This document shows, piece by piece, positions 16,446 through 25,015 of a stretch of DNA of 26,389 bases. Under the pieces are notes generated by a model. The model worked only from the letters and a program-made list of their open reading frames with translations, did not search any database and was not told the origin of the DNA. Source of the stretch: Flavobacteriales bacterium. GTDB lineage: Bacteria; Bacteroidota; Bacteroidia; Flavobacteriales; JADGDT01. The DNA lies in contig JAGLEB010000131.1 in the NCBI GenBank assembly GCA_023145275.1, positions 1 through 26,389 on the forward strand, given 5' to 3'. Each line of letters starts with the position of its first letter. Position 1 is the first letter of the stretch. The translations under genes were made by a program, and so were the position numbers.

Positions 16446-18770
16446 TTGAAAAAAATATTAATTCCCATATTAGCCATTATCTTTAGTCTTTCTTCACTTG
16501 CTCAGGAGAAGAAAGTTGTAGGGAATTCAATGCTTGAACAATTAAGTGTTGATGACCTTGATACTGTAATAAGACCAATTGTAATTAAGGTGAATACGGC
16601 ATCTAGAAGTTCAAAGCCTATTGGTGAGTTACCTATTACTTCTTATGTAATAAGTAAGGAGACCATTATGGAGAATAACTACAGAACGCTTATAGATGTT
16701 TTGAAGAATGTTCCAGGAGTTAGAGTTTCACAGCCTGGTGACTCAAAAACTGGAGAGACTTTTACTATCAATGGATTGCTAGGGAATTATTATACCAAAA
16801 TATTAATTAATGGGATCCCTATTACTCCTAGCGGGGCTCCTGGTATGCCAATTAGCGGTCAGTTACCGATTCGGCAGGCTGAAAGAATTGAGATTATTAC
16901 AAATCCATCAACCGCAATATACGGGGCAGACGCTATGGGGGGGGTGATTAATATTATAACTGAACAAAGTCAAAAACGCGCTACATATGGCAATGTAATT
17001 TTATCGGTAGGAGACTATGGATATAACGAAATAAATATGATGCTAGGTGGTAAAATAGGAAGGGATGATAATATTTTAAAGTATAATTTTATTGCAAATC
17101 ACTCCGGCCAATCTGATATAAATACTAAGAATCGCAACAGTAACCTGTATAATATTAATAACTATATTCATATTGATACTCTCGGGTTAGGTAATAACCC
17201 TCTTTTTGAAGGTACAGCAGAACAACCATATTTGGGTAATATGCCTAATGAAGACCTAATGTTAGCTGGTGAGGTAGAGTATAAGTCATTTAAATTTTCG
17301 ATTTTCCACCTTTCTAGGGGAGCGCATAATGCGATAGGTAATTTGCCATATTATTCTAGTTATCAGCTGCCAGATACTTATTGGGGAGAGAGGGTTAATA
17401 GATATAGCATGACATATGAGCTCGCAAGAAAAAAGTTTAATTCGCAGACAACTATTTCTTATGAGAAATATAGGATGAATAATGGATCTAGTGAGCTAAT
17501 AGTTAATTCTCTTTTAGGGTTTTCTCATGGTTTAAAGTTTAAGTATGGGGCATCTGACGACCTACTTGTCGATCAGTTATTTAATTTTATGATAGACAAG
17601 AAATCTAATATTGTACTTGGAGCGTCGTATACATATTCAGGAAATTTACCTGTCTATCAGAATATGACGAGACCCTTTGCTCTAAATTCGTATAGAGCTT
17701 TCTCTGATCATTTAAAGTCAAATGAGTTTAATTATTACATTCTTTCTCAAGAAGAATTGAATGATGTTAGAGCCATTTTTGGGGAAGATTATACTGATTT
17801 CACTCCCTTTAATTATTCCCAATTCGGACTATTTACACAATATGAATATTCTAATGAAAAATTTAGAATGTTGTTGGATTTACGCTACGACTATCATTCA
17901 CTATATGGGAGTAATATTAATCCTAGATTATCGTTTATGTATAATGTTACGTCGAAATTTAGTATTAAATCTACGTACACAAAAGCTTTTAAATCGCCTT
18001 CAACTTATCATAAATATTATAGTTACGTAAAACATGTAGATAGTGATTCTTATATACCTTTTCCAAATAGTAAGCTCGAGAACGAGAGGGTACAAGCTTT
18101 AGAGTTAGGAATTGTATTTTCACCTTCTAATGATGTTAGACTAGAACTCTTGTCTAATTATTCTAAAAGAAGTAATGAAATAGTATTCTCATTTTCTAAC
18201 CCTGATATTGACGAATCCATAGCGAGCAAATACTCGTATTATGGCTATGTGAATAACAGAGGGAGCGGATCTGCAAATTTTACAATACAAGCTATAGCGA
18301 ATATAAAAGATCTGGTACCCTCTATTAAGCTTGATTTAGATGGTTCTGTAACTTATCAAAGAAGAACTGAAACTACTAATGTAGATTTATTGCGCTATGA
18401 TACATATAGAGTACAGCCAGATTTTATTTTTAATATTAATGCTAAGTTTAATCTTCATAAGAATCTACAATTGATTACTAGTTTTTATGGTAACTCTGCC
18501 TTCAGAAATGCTTACTTCGATTTTTATACGTACATGTATCCTGGGGAGAATGTGGATAATGTTTTAACTGATGAGTCAAATGCTGCTTTATTTACGGATA
18601 TTACTTTAAACTATTACAGCAATACATATTTTAGTTTTTATGCTAAGGTTAAAAATGTTTTTAGTGCTAAAATTTCTGGGATTCAGACTGCTGACCCTCT
18701 AAAAGGTTTGTACTATAACCCTCAGTATGGAAGGATGATTGTTTTAGGAATTAATTTCAAAATGTTTTAA
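16446..18770 (+). CDS. TonB-dependent outer-membrane receptor
   Basis: The 774-residue product has a signal peptide (about 1-19, ending SLAQ). The plug domain (about 50-180) is marked by TLIDVLKNVPGVRVSQ, the KILINGIPI segment and ERIEIITNPSTAIYGADAMG followed by GVINIIT. A 22-strand-type barrel follows, ending in the aromatic GINFKMF. It imports a ligand through the outer membrane using TonB energy. There is no N-terminal carboxypeptidase-like domain and no SusD partner, so it is not a typical SusC glycan importer; it is closer to BtuB/CirA-type receptors. The start is TTG at 16446, 6 bases after the HD gene; no in-frame ATG precedes the signal peptide. The ligand is unknown. Confidence 0.9.
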   Translation: MKKILIPILAIIFSLSSLAQEKKVVGNSMLEQLSVDDLDTVIRPIVIKVNTASRSSKPIGELPITSYVISKETIMENNYRTLIDVLKNVPGVRVSQPGDSKTGETFTINGLLGNYYTKILINGIPITPSGAPGMPISGQLPIRQAERIEIITNPSTAIYGADAMGGVINIITEQSQKRATYGNVILSVGDYGYNEINMMLGGKIGRDDNILKYNFIANHSGQSDINTKNRNSNLYNINNYIHIDTLGLGNNPLFEGTAEQPYLGNMPNEDLMLAGEVEYKSFKFSIFHLSRGAHNAIGNLPYYSSYQLPDTYWGERVNRYSMTYELARKKFNSQTTISYEKYRMNNGSSELIVNSLLGFSHGLKFKYGASDDLLVDQLFNFMIDKKSNIVLGASYTYSGNLPVYQNMTRPFALNSYRAFSDHLKSNEFNYYILSQEELNDVRAIFGEDYTDFTPFNYSQFGLFTQYEYSNEKFRMLLDLRYDYHSLYGSNINPRLSFMYNVTSKFSIKSTYTKAFKSPSTYHKYYSYVKHVDSDSYIPFPNSKLENERVQALELGIVFSPSNDVRLELLSNYSKRSNEIVFSFSNPDIDESIASKYSYYGYVNNRGSGSANFTIQAIANIKDLVPSIKLDLDGSVTYQRRTETTNVDLLRYDTYRVQPDFIFNINAKFNLHKNLQLITSFYGNSAFRNAYFDFYTYMYPGENVDNVLTDESNAALFTDITLNYYSNTYFSFYAKVKNVFSAKISGIQTADPLKGLYYNPQYGRMIVLGINFKMF

Positions 18771-18778
18771 TTTTTATT

Positions 18779-21088
18779 GTGAACTTATCTATTCTGACAT
18801 ATAATTCAACAGTATCAATAAGAATAATATTTCTTCTTATGCTCTATACGTCCTATGTTTCTGCACAGAATGTTGAGAGAAAAATTGATTCCTTATTGAA
18901 CCAAGCCAATAAAGAAGTTATTGAGACTAGAAAGATAAACGCCTTATCTGAAGCCTTAGAATTATCTAATAATTCGTCGAATTACGAGAAAGAGGAAGAG
19001 AGTTTGTTGAGTTTAGTTGAGGTTTATAAAGGTTTGAATATAAAAGATCAGGTGTTTAGTTATTCACTGATGTTGGAATCGTTATACGAGAGTAAAGGAG
19101 ATTATGTAAAGCTTGCTAAAGAGAATTTCTACCTTGGAGAAATATTATTTGATCTAGAATTGTATTTAAAATCTAAGAGTTATTTTCTTCAATTAGAAAA
19201 GTATTTTTACTTGATAGATGATGTAGATTTAAAACAAAAGACATTAAAATATTTGGGAGATATTTCTTCAGTTTCGGGTAGTCATGATGAAGCAATTGTT
19301 TGGTATAAAAAATCATTACAGCAGTCTAAAAAAGAGTTTAACGTTAAAATGACGAATACACTTTATCAATTAATTGGTTTAGAATATAAAAAATCGGGGC
19401 ACTTAAACGAGGGAATTAATTATCACAATAGAATTTTAGGACAGTTGCCTTTAGATTATGCGGATAGTGTGAGAGGGGTTTTGCACAATAATATTGGTGT
19501 TTTATATGGAAAGAAAGGGGAGGTAGAAAAAGCAGATGCTAATTTTAACGAAGCTATCTTTTTTATCCCTGTGAAAACTGAGAATGCAGATATTTTAGCA
19601 AAGATAACTATAAACCTTGCAATAATTCAGCAAAAAACTGGTCGCCAAGATGAAGCACTAGAAAGCATTCAAAGAGCGGAGTATTACTGTGGTCCTAGTG
19701 AAAATGAAAAGCTAAAGAATCAGGTGAGCTTTGTTACGTCTAAGATCTATTTTTATATGGAAGATTTTCACAATGCTCTTCTGTATGTTGACATGGTAAT
19801 AGATAATAGCATGATTATTCAAGACGATAGAATGACTGCCTCTGCAATGTTGTTTAAATCTAAAATATTTGGAGAGATGGGTAACCATGAGCTCGAAAGA
19901 GATTTTAAGTCCAGCTACCTAGAAAAAGAGAGTGAAATTACTAACGAAGGTATAATGCACGAGGCATTATTAAATTCAACCAGAATTAATATAGAGCAGA
20001 TTGAGAAAGATGCTCTTGTTTATCAAAAAAAGAAAGCTGAAGAGTTGGCATATAACGAAAGTAGAAATGCTGAGTTAGAAGCTCAAAAAGCAAAGGAATC
20101 ACAGATAATGAGAGATCAAGCTCTGTCAATTGCACAGCATGAGATTGATAAAAATATAATTTTTGAAATAGAAAAAGATGCAGCTTTAAATAAAGCTAAA
20201 AGAGATTCGCTTACAGCTGTAAATGCTTTGGTACAGGAGGAAATTGCTAAGCAGAAATCTATTTCAGATTCAATTAAGACAGTTTTTGCTCTGCAGAAAC
20301 AACATATTGCCCAAAGAGAAGCAAACAATGCTAAAGATGTTATTAATAGGAGTAGGTTGATTGGAATATTGCTATTCATTATCCTACTGATAATTATTAT
20401 TGGTTTATTATATCAAAGAAGACTAAATACACAGATAAGTTTAGAAAAAGAAAAGTCAGATAGTCTGTTGTTAAATATTTTGCCAGTTAGAGTTGCAAAT
20501 GAGTTAAAACATAATTCGAAAGTAGCACCTCGAAAGTATGATAATGTTTCCGTTTTATTTACCGACTTTGTTGGTTTTACAAAGATAGCCGAAGAAATGA
20601 GTGAGGATAAACTTATAGAGGAGCTAGATAGGTATTTCAATATTTTTGATAATATTATGGAGAAGCACAATCTTGAAAAAATAAAGACTATTGGAGATTC
20701 TTATATGTGTGCTGGTGGAGTTCCTCAGAGAAATGCTACAAATGCTCTTGATGCTGTTAATGCCGGGCTCGAAATTGCTGAATTTATGAAGAATGACAAA
20801 AATGAGAAAAAGAAATTGGGCATTCCATATTGGGGCATAAGAATAGGAGTGAACACAGGTCCTGTTATTGCCGGGGTTGTTGGTAGTAAAAAGTTTGCCT
20901 ACGATATTTGGGGCGATACTGTTAATATAGCTAGTAGAATTGAGTCTAGTGGACTAGAAGGCTATGTGAATGTGTCAGAAAGTACCTATAAATTAGTGAA
21001 TAGCAAATTTGAATGTGTATCTAGAGGAATGATTATTGCTAAAAATAAAGGGCCAGTTCCAATGTTTTATGTAAAAGACAAATTGTAG
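18779..21088 (+). CDS. TPR-coiled-coil-TM class III adenylate cyclase
   Basis: The 769-residue product is predicted to sense in the periplasm and make cAMP in the cytosol. Order: signal peptide (about 1-30), TPR repeats (about 60-400), a long coiled coil (about 410-520), one membrane helix (about 524-544), then a class III cyclase domain (about 565-769). Catalytic residues are complete: metal aspartates D596 (FTDFVGFT) and D640 (IGDSYM), transition-state residues N716 and R720 (VNIASR). The base-selecting pair is K636 and D709 (YDIWG), which in this superfamily specifies ATP, so adenylate rather than guanylate cyclase. The start is GTG at 18779, 8 bases after the receptor stop. The gene ends 3 bases from the convergent TruA-like gene. 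Confidence 0.92.
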   Translation: MNLSILTYNSTVSIRIIFLLMLYTSYVSAQNVERKIDSLLNQANKEVIETRKINALSEALELSNNSSNYEKEEESLLSLVEVYKGLNIKDQVFSYSLMLESLYESKGDYVKLAKENFYLGEILFDLELYLKSKSYFLQLEKYFYLIDDVDLKQKTLKYLGDISSVSGSHDEAIVWYKKSLQQSKKEFNVKMTNTLYQLIGLEYKKSGHLNEGINYHNRILGQLPLDYADSVRGVLHNNIGVLYGKKGEVEKADANFNEAIFFIPVKTENADILAKITINLAIIQQKTGRQDEALESIQRAEYYCGPSENEKLKNQVSFVTSKIYFYMEDFHNALLYVDMVIDNSMIIQDDRMTASAMLFKSKIFGEMGNHELERDFKSSYLEKESEITNEGIMHEALLNSTRINIEQIEKDALVYQKKKAEELAYNESRNAELEAQKAKESQIMRDQALSIAQHEIDKNIIFEIEKDAALNKAKRDSLTAVNALVQEEIAKQKSISDSIKTVFALQKQHIAQREANNAKDVINRSRLIGILLFIILLIIIIGLLYQRRLNTQISLEKEKSDSLLLNILPVRVANELKHNSKVAPRKYDNVSVLFTDFVGFTKIAEEMSEDKLIEELDRYFNIFDNIMEKHNLEKIKTIGDSYMCAGGVPQRNATNALDAVNAGLEIAEFMKNDKNEKKKLGIPYWGIRIGVNTGPVIAGVVGSKKFAYDIWGDTVNIASRIESSGLEGYVNVSESTYKLVNSKFECVSRGMIIAKNKGPVPMFYVKDKL

Positions 21089-21091
21089 AGT

Positions 21092-21871
21092 TTAATTTTC
21101 TAAATATTCAATGCTATTTAGTATTAGTCCCGAAGCCGAGGCTATATATTTGAAAGTTTCACTGTCCTCGCCCCTTATTGATGTTTCAAGTTGTTCTAGA
21201 TTAATTTTTCCTTTTCCTAGCTCTATCAATTGGCCCATCATAAGTCTAACTTGATTTCTCATGAAGCCAGTTGATTTTACTCTGAAAATATAACTTTTTC
21301 CAGGGAAGAAATTAGCCTTATATAAATCGTTTTCAACAATTTCACTCACAATAATTTCTCTGTTGAAATTTGTATTTGCAGAGGGCTTTGTACAGTATTT
21401 TCTAAAGTAGTGCTTGCCTTGGAAGAGTTTAGCACCCTCCTTCATTTTTTCAAGATCTAAATTTTCTACAAACGAAATCATTAGTGAAGCGCTAAAAGGA
21501 TGAACTTTCTCGCCAAAAGAAAATAAATAGATGTATTCCTTAATCTTAGGAGTGTTAATGATATTAAATTTATTGTCTACCTCTTCAATACGTGTTGCTT
21601 TTATATCTGTAGGAAGGTTTTTGTTCATTTCAGTTATGAAATCTTCAGTGTCAATCTCGAAGTCTAAAAACAACTCAAAAGCACTTTCATTTGCCGAAAC
21701 CATTGCGTCGGTTCTACTAGTTCCAAGAGTCTTGAAATTGTCGTGATCTAACACAAAGCGAACGGTCTTATCAATCATTAAATGAACTGTCTTCACATTC
21801 TTTTGTTTCTGCCACCCGTGAAATCTAAAACCTAGGTACTGAATGTGTATTAAATAATAATGCTTTTTCAT
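21092..21871 (-). CDS. TruA-family tRNA pseudouridine synthase, divergent paralogue
   Basis: The 259-residue product shows the TruA fold: an N-terminal YLIHIQYLGFRFHGWQKQ, a catalytic-loop aspartate D55 in TSRTDAMVSA, and the C-terminal STGFMRNQVRLMMGQLIELG. Canonical TruA modifies uridines 38-40 of the tRNA anticodon arm. Here the usual GRTDAGVHA loop is altered: the aspartate and arginine are kept, but the residues after it differ (AMVSA instead of AGVHA). It may therefore be a paralogue with another target site rather than the housekeeping enzyme. It is convergent with the cyclase gene, with three bases between the stop codons. Confidence 0.82.
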   Translation of the reverse strand: MKKHYYLIHIQYLGFRFHGWQKQKNVKTVHLMIDKTVRFVLDHDNFKTLGTSRTDAMVSANESAFELFLDFEIDTEDFITEMNKNLPTDIKATRIEEVDNKFNIINTPKIKEYIYLFSFGEKVHPFSASLMISFVENLDLEKMKEGAKLFQGKHYFRKYCTKPSANTNFNREIIVSEIVENDLYKANFFPGKSYIFRVKSTGFMRNQVRLMMGQLIELGKGKINLEQLETSIRGEDSETFKYIASASGLILNSIEYLEN

Positions 21872-22092
21872 AAAAGTAAGCGGTATTTACATAGTCTTTA
21901 TTATGTGCAAATATCATATTAAAAACCTAGTATTTCTCAATTTTAATCTCTAAATTTATTATACTCATAATCAATCAGTTAGGCTGTATAAGGTTTTGCT
22001 TTTGGACTTAGAGATTTTACAGATTGTTTATACCTTGATTTTGCTTATGTTTTTTTGAAAAAAATATTATTTCACTAAAGTAAATAGAACAG

Positions 22093-22938
22093 ATGAGAAA
22101 TTTATTTAAAACAATAATATTAAGTTTTATACTCTCACTATCATATACAACAGTGTTTGGGCAGATAGATGTTGATTCGATTAGTAAAATTGAGAATAGT
22201 GTTATAAAAATGATCGATGGTGATAAATATGTCGGTCAAATAATAAGAAGGGATAGCACTAGTATATTATTGAAAACTTCTAATGCTGATATGATAATAC
22301 CTACAAGTAGTATTAAGAATATCAAAAGATATGATTATTTTGGGAAGTATAAATTTCCAAACTTACACGATACGAGGTATTTTTTCGCACCATCTGCTAT
22401 TCCTATAAAAAAGGGATCTGGATACTACCAAAACATAGAGGTTGTATTGAATTTTGTAAATTATGGAGTTACAAATTACTTTTCTATTGGAGGTGGTTTT
22501 GAGTTTATTACGCTTTTTAGCGGTGAAGTTCCGATTATTTTTTTAACTCCTAAAGTTGGTTTTAAAATAAGTGAGAAATTTCATGCGGGTGCTGGTGTCT
22601 TATTTGGGACTAAGTTTGCTAATGGTAGTATGGGTCTTCCTTATTTGATAACTACGTTTGGTTCGTCTGAGTCTAATATATCTATAGGGGGAGGTGTAAG
22701 CATATCTGGAGAAACTTTTGGCCTGCCAGTAATTTTGTTTTCAGGCACAGCTCGAGTTAGTAATTATATTGCTTTACTTACAGAAAATTATATATTAGTT
22801 GATAATGATAATCCGTACTATATCGGTATTCAAGGAATTAGGGTTATTTCTAAAGAAAATGCATTCGATATTGGCCTAATGGTTTTACCTGAAATAGGCT
22901 TTCCAATCCCATTTGTAGGGTATGTTAGAACCTTCTAA
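22093..22938 (+). CDS. Secreted, probably outer-membrane protein of unknown function
   Basis: The 281-residue product has a signal peptide (about 1-23, ending VFGQ). Residues about 35-75 (MIDGDKYVGQIIRRDSTSI then IIPTSSIKNIKRYD) resemble a small Sm-like beta module seen in Bacteroidota secreted proteins. The remainder alternates polar and hydrophobic residues with many glycines (YFSIGGGFEFIT, SNISIGGGVSISG) and ends in an aromatic residue (FVGYVRTF), suggesting a small beta-barrel. I recognise the general type, which is common in this phylum, but know of no assigned role. It stands alone, divergent from the TruA-like gene, with no operon partner, and is the last core-type gene before the accessory region. 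Confidence 0.7.
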   Translation: MRNLFKTIILSFILSLSYTTVFGQIDVDSISKIENSVIKMIDGDKYVGQIIRRDSTSILLKTSNADMIIPTSSIKNIKRYDYFGKYKFPNLHDTRYFFAPSAIPIKKGSGYYQNIEVVLNFVNYGVTNYFSIGGGFEFITLFSGEVPIIFLTPKVGFKISEKFHAGAGVLFGTKFANGSMGLPYLITTFGSSESNISIGGGVSISGETFGLPVILFSGTARVSNYIALLTENYILVDNDNPYYIGIQGIRVISKENAFDIGLMVLPEIGFPIPFVGYVRTF

Positions 22939-22955
22939 CTTGTTGTTCTCTAATC

Positions 22956-23025
22956 AAGTTTCGCACCTATAGTAATCGACAAAAAAATTAATATATAACA
23001 GGTTTATACCTTCCTTTGTTATGCA
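22956..23025 (+). repeat. Dispersed repeat, copy B
   Basis: Plus-strand counterpart of the minus-strand repeat at 46-115: 57 of 70 positions identical without gaps, beginning AAGTTTCGCACCTAT. Read on the minus strand it encodes HNKGRYKPVIY and a stop, matching HNNGRYKPVMY in copy A; all five base differences in that 12-codon stretch fall at third positions. Upstream of that peptide this copy has in-frame stops, so if the element was once coding, this copy is decayed. It lies 17 bases after the stop of the preceding gene, where the accessory DNA begins. Confidence 0.6.
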
Positions 23026-23084
23026 TTGCTTAAGAACTTTATAAAATTATATTTATTAAATATTGGTGATGTGCTTCGCAGTTG

Positions 23085-23114
23085 TTTCGTTTTTTGATCA
23101 ATCAAAAAATGAAA
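23085..23114. repeat. Palindrome with 14-bp arms
   Basis: Arms 23085-23098 and 23101-23114 pair through TTTTTTGAT/ATCAAAAAA and on to TTTCG/TGAAA, with one G-U pair if transcribed. Only two bases lie between them. It may be part of the neighbouring dispersed repeat or a bidirectional terminator. There is no separate T-run outside the stem. Confidence 0.5.
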
Positions 23115-23214
23115 AAACAAACTAAAAATGGCATTTAACATAACGTAATTGCTCACGAACAATTTATAGATGCTTTCATTCATGTGTTTAACACATCCAT
23201 AATACAACTCTATT

Positions 23215-23268
23215 CTACTTTAAAAATATCATATTTAAAGTAGTCAAACTACGTAAAAAGTAAACTTT
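23215..23268 (+). promoter_or_regulatory. Candidate AbiEi operator inverted repeats
   Basis: A perfect 10-bp inverted repeat CTACTTTAAA (23215-23224) / TTTAAAGTAG (23234-23243) with a 9-base spacer is followed by a 12-base near-palindrome AAAGTAAACTTT (23257-23268). They lie 60-113 bases before the AbiEi start. AbiEi proteins are known to bind inverted repeats in their own promoter and repress it, so these are natural operator candidates. Confidence 0.45.
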
Positions 23269-23327
23269 GTAAAGAATATATAGCTAATTTTAATTAATTA
23301 CTTTAAATTTACCGAAAATAAGGTAGT

Positions 23328-24095
23328 ATGACTACGAAAAAAGAAACAAAATTAAAGTCGCTTTTCAATTTAGTACAACACAGTAATGTAGTTACAAGTT
23401 CACTATTAAAGACTGCTGGTATATCAAACGATTTACGAAGGTACTATGTAAATAGTGGTTGGTTAGAATCAGTGGGAAGTGGTGCATATAAAAAGCCTAA
23501 TGATAACATAGAATGGCAAGAAGCAATTAATGCTATTCAAAAACAAACGGAAATAAATGTACACGTAGGTGGATTGTCTGCTTTGTCATTACAGGGACAT
23601 GCACATTATTTCAGGTTGAATAACGAAACTCTATATTTGTTTTCAGAACAAAAAACAAAGCTACCTAAGTGGTTTACTGATTATGATTGGGGAGTAGAGT
23701 TATTTCATAAACCTAGTTCCTTTCTTCCTAAAAACATGGGTGTAAAAGAATTGAAGATAAAGGAAATTTCTGTATTAGTATCTACACCCGAAAGGGCTAT
23801 GTTGGAGTGCTTATATTTAGCCCCACAGAAGTTAGATTTAGTTGAGAGTTATCAGATTTTTGAAGGTTTAGTTAACTTAAAACCAAAACTTATAATGGAG
23901 CTGTTACAAAATTGCAACTCAATAAAGGTTAAAAGGTTGTTTTTGTATATGGCTGAAAAGACAAACCATCAATGGTTTAATTTCATCCAAAAAGACAAAA
24001 TAGAATTAGGTAGTGGAGACCGAATGATAACAAAGAATGGTGCCTATAATGCTAAATATAAAATAACAGTACCAAAAGAACTATCAGAACTATGA
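23328..24095 (+). CDS. AbiEi-family antitoxin of a type IV toxin-antitoxin system
   Basis: The 255-residue product has an N-terminal winged helix-turn-helix (about 7-55, NVVTSSLLKTAGISNDLRRY followed by the wing SGWLESVGSGAYKK). The AbiEi core follows, with HVGGLSALSLQGHAHYF and LVSTPERAMLECLYLAP. In AbiE systems this protein represses the operon and counteracts the nucleotidyltransferase toxin without direct binding, which defines type IV. Its stop codon overlaps the toxin ATG by ATGA, so translation is coupled. AbiE systems have been linked to abortive phage defence and to plasmid or island maintenance. The gene sits just inside the accessory boundary marked by repeat copy B. Confidence 0.88.
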   Translation: MTTKKETKLKSLFNLVQHSNVVTSSLLKTAGISNDLRRYYVNSGWLESVGSGAYKKPNDNIEWQEAINAIQKQTEINVHVGGLSALSLQGHAHYFRLNNETLYLFSEQKTKLPKWFTDYDWGVELFHKPSSFLPKNMGVKELKIKEISVLVSTPERAMLECLYLAPQKLDLVESYQIFEGLVNLKPKLIMELLQNCNSIKVKRLFLYMAEKTNHQWFNFIQKDKIELGSGDRMITKNGAYNAKYKITVPKELSEL

Positions 24096-25015
24096 TTACA
24101 CAAACATATAAAGCACAAGTTGACTTGTTATTACAGGTTTTACCCTATGTAGCAAAGGAAAAAATATTTGCTTTAAAAGGAGGTACTGCAATAAATTTAT
24201 TTGTAAGATATATGCCTCGTTTATCAGTAGATATTGATTTGACATATTTGCCACTTAATTCTAGAGATGAAGCTCTAATCGATATACAGGAAGGGTTGGG
24301 TAGAATAAAAAATGATCTTGAAAAAAGCATTCATGGATTGAAGGTACATACAGTTCCTTTAAGTGGAGGAACAGATGTTAAATTAAATTGTCAAAAAAAG
24401 GGAGCACAGATAAAAATAGAAGTAAATACAATTACTAGAGGTAACGTGTTTCCAACAGAATTGATGCAAGTTGTGGATTCAGTACAAGATGAATTCGATA
24501 AATTTGCAGCTATTAATGTTGTTTCACTTGCAGAACTTTATGGAGGGAAAATATGTGCAGCGGTTGACAGACAGCATCCACGTGATATTTTTGATGTAAA
24601 ACTATTATTAGAAAATGAGGGATTCAACGATGAAATTTGGGATGGGTTCAAAATAGGGATGATAAGTCATTACAAGCCAATTAGCGAACTACTTTCTCCT
24701 GTTTTAAAAGACCAAAAATTAGCGTTTGAAAATCAATTTGCAGGAATGACTACAGTAGAATTCTCTTATGATAATTATTTGTCGACACGAGAAATATTAC
24801 TAGAGACTATAACTAAACGTTTGACTGATAACGATAGGAAGTTTCTTTTAAGTTTTGAGATGGGAAACCCAATGTGGGAGTTATTTCCTTATCCTATAAT
24901 TAAAGACTTACCTGCTATTAAATGGAAGTTGATAAATATCCAAAAATTGATAGATTCAAATCCTGAAAAACATCAAGAGATGATTGAATATCTTAGGTCT
25001 GTTCTAAAAAAATAA
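24092..25015 (+). CDS. AbiEii/AbiGii-family nucleotidyltransferase toxin
   Basis: The 307-residue product belongs to the DNA polymerase beta-like nucleotidyltransferase fold. Motif I is LKGGTAINL (G30, G31) with S45, D47 and D49 in RLSVDIDL supplying the metal aspartates. A later strand KIEVN and the motif HPRDIFDVKLLL complete the usual AbiEii pattern. Characterised relatives transfer nucleotides; some modify tRNA 3' ends and stop growth, but the target here is not known. The start ATG overlaps the antitoxin stop. All catalytic motifs are intact, so it is probably functional. No promoter or strong terminator of its own is evident. Confidence 0.9.
   Translation: MITQTYKAQVDLLLQVLPYVAKEKIFALKGGTAINLFVRYMPRLSVDIDLTYLPLNSRDEALIDIQEGLGRIKNDLEKSIHGLKVHTVPLSGGTDVKLNCQKKGAQIKIEVNTITRGNVFPTELMQVVDSVQDEFDKFAAINVVSLAELYGGKICAAVDRQHPRDIFDVKLLLENEGFNDEIWDGFKIGMISHYKPISELLSPVLKDQKLAFENQFAGMTTVEFSYDNYLSTREILLETITKRLTDNDRKFLLSFEMGNPMWELFPYPIIKDLPAIKWKLINIQKLIDSNPEKHQEMIEYLRSVLKK

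Larger units (their letters stand above)
22939..23327. other. 389-base intergenic region: repeat copy, palindrome, AbiE control region
   Basis: No supported gene lies here. From left to right it holds repeat copy B (22956-23025), an AT-rich stretch, a large palindrome (23085-23114), and inverted repeats just upstream of the AbiEi gene (23215-23243 and 23257-23268). A 62-codon minus-strand frame (23019-23207) was not accepted as a gene. Confidence 0.6.

Noticed and set aside
16446..18770. A SusC-type glycan importer
   Set aside because: There is no N-terminal carboxypeptidase-like domain, no SusD gene next to it and no glycoside hydrolases nearby.
22956..23160. An integron attC site or gene-cassette recombination site
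   Set aside because: The paired core sites expected of attC (RYYYAAC and GTTRRRY) are not present in the right arrangement, and no integrase is in the window.
23019..23207. A 62-codon minus-strand open frame in the gap before AbiEi
   Set aside because: It crosses repeat copy B and the palindrome, has low-complexity AT-rich coding, no family resemblance and no start signal.
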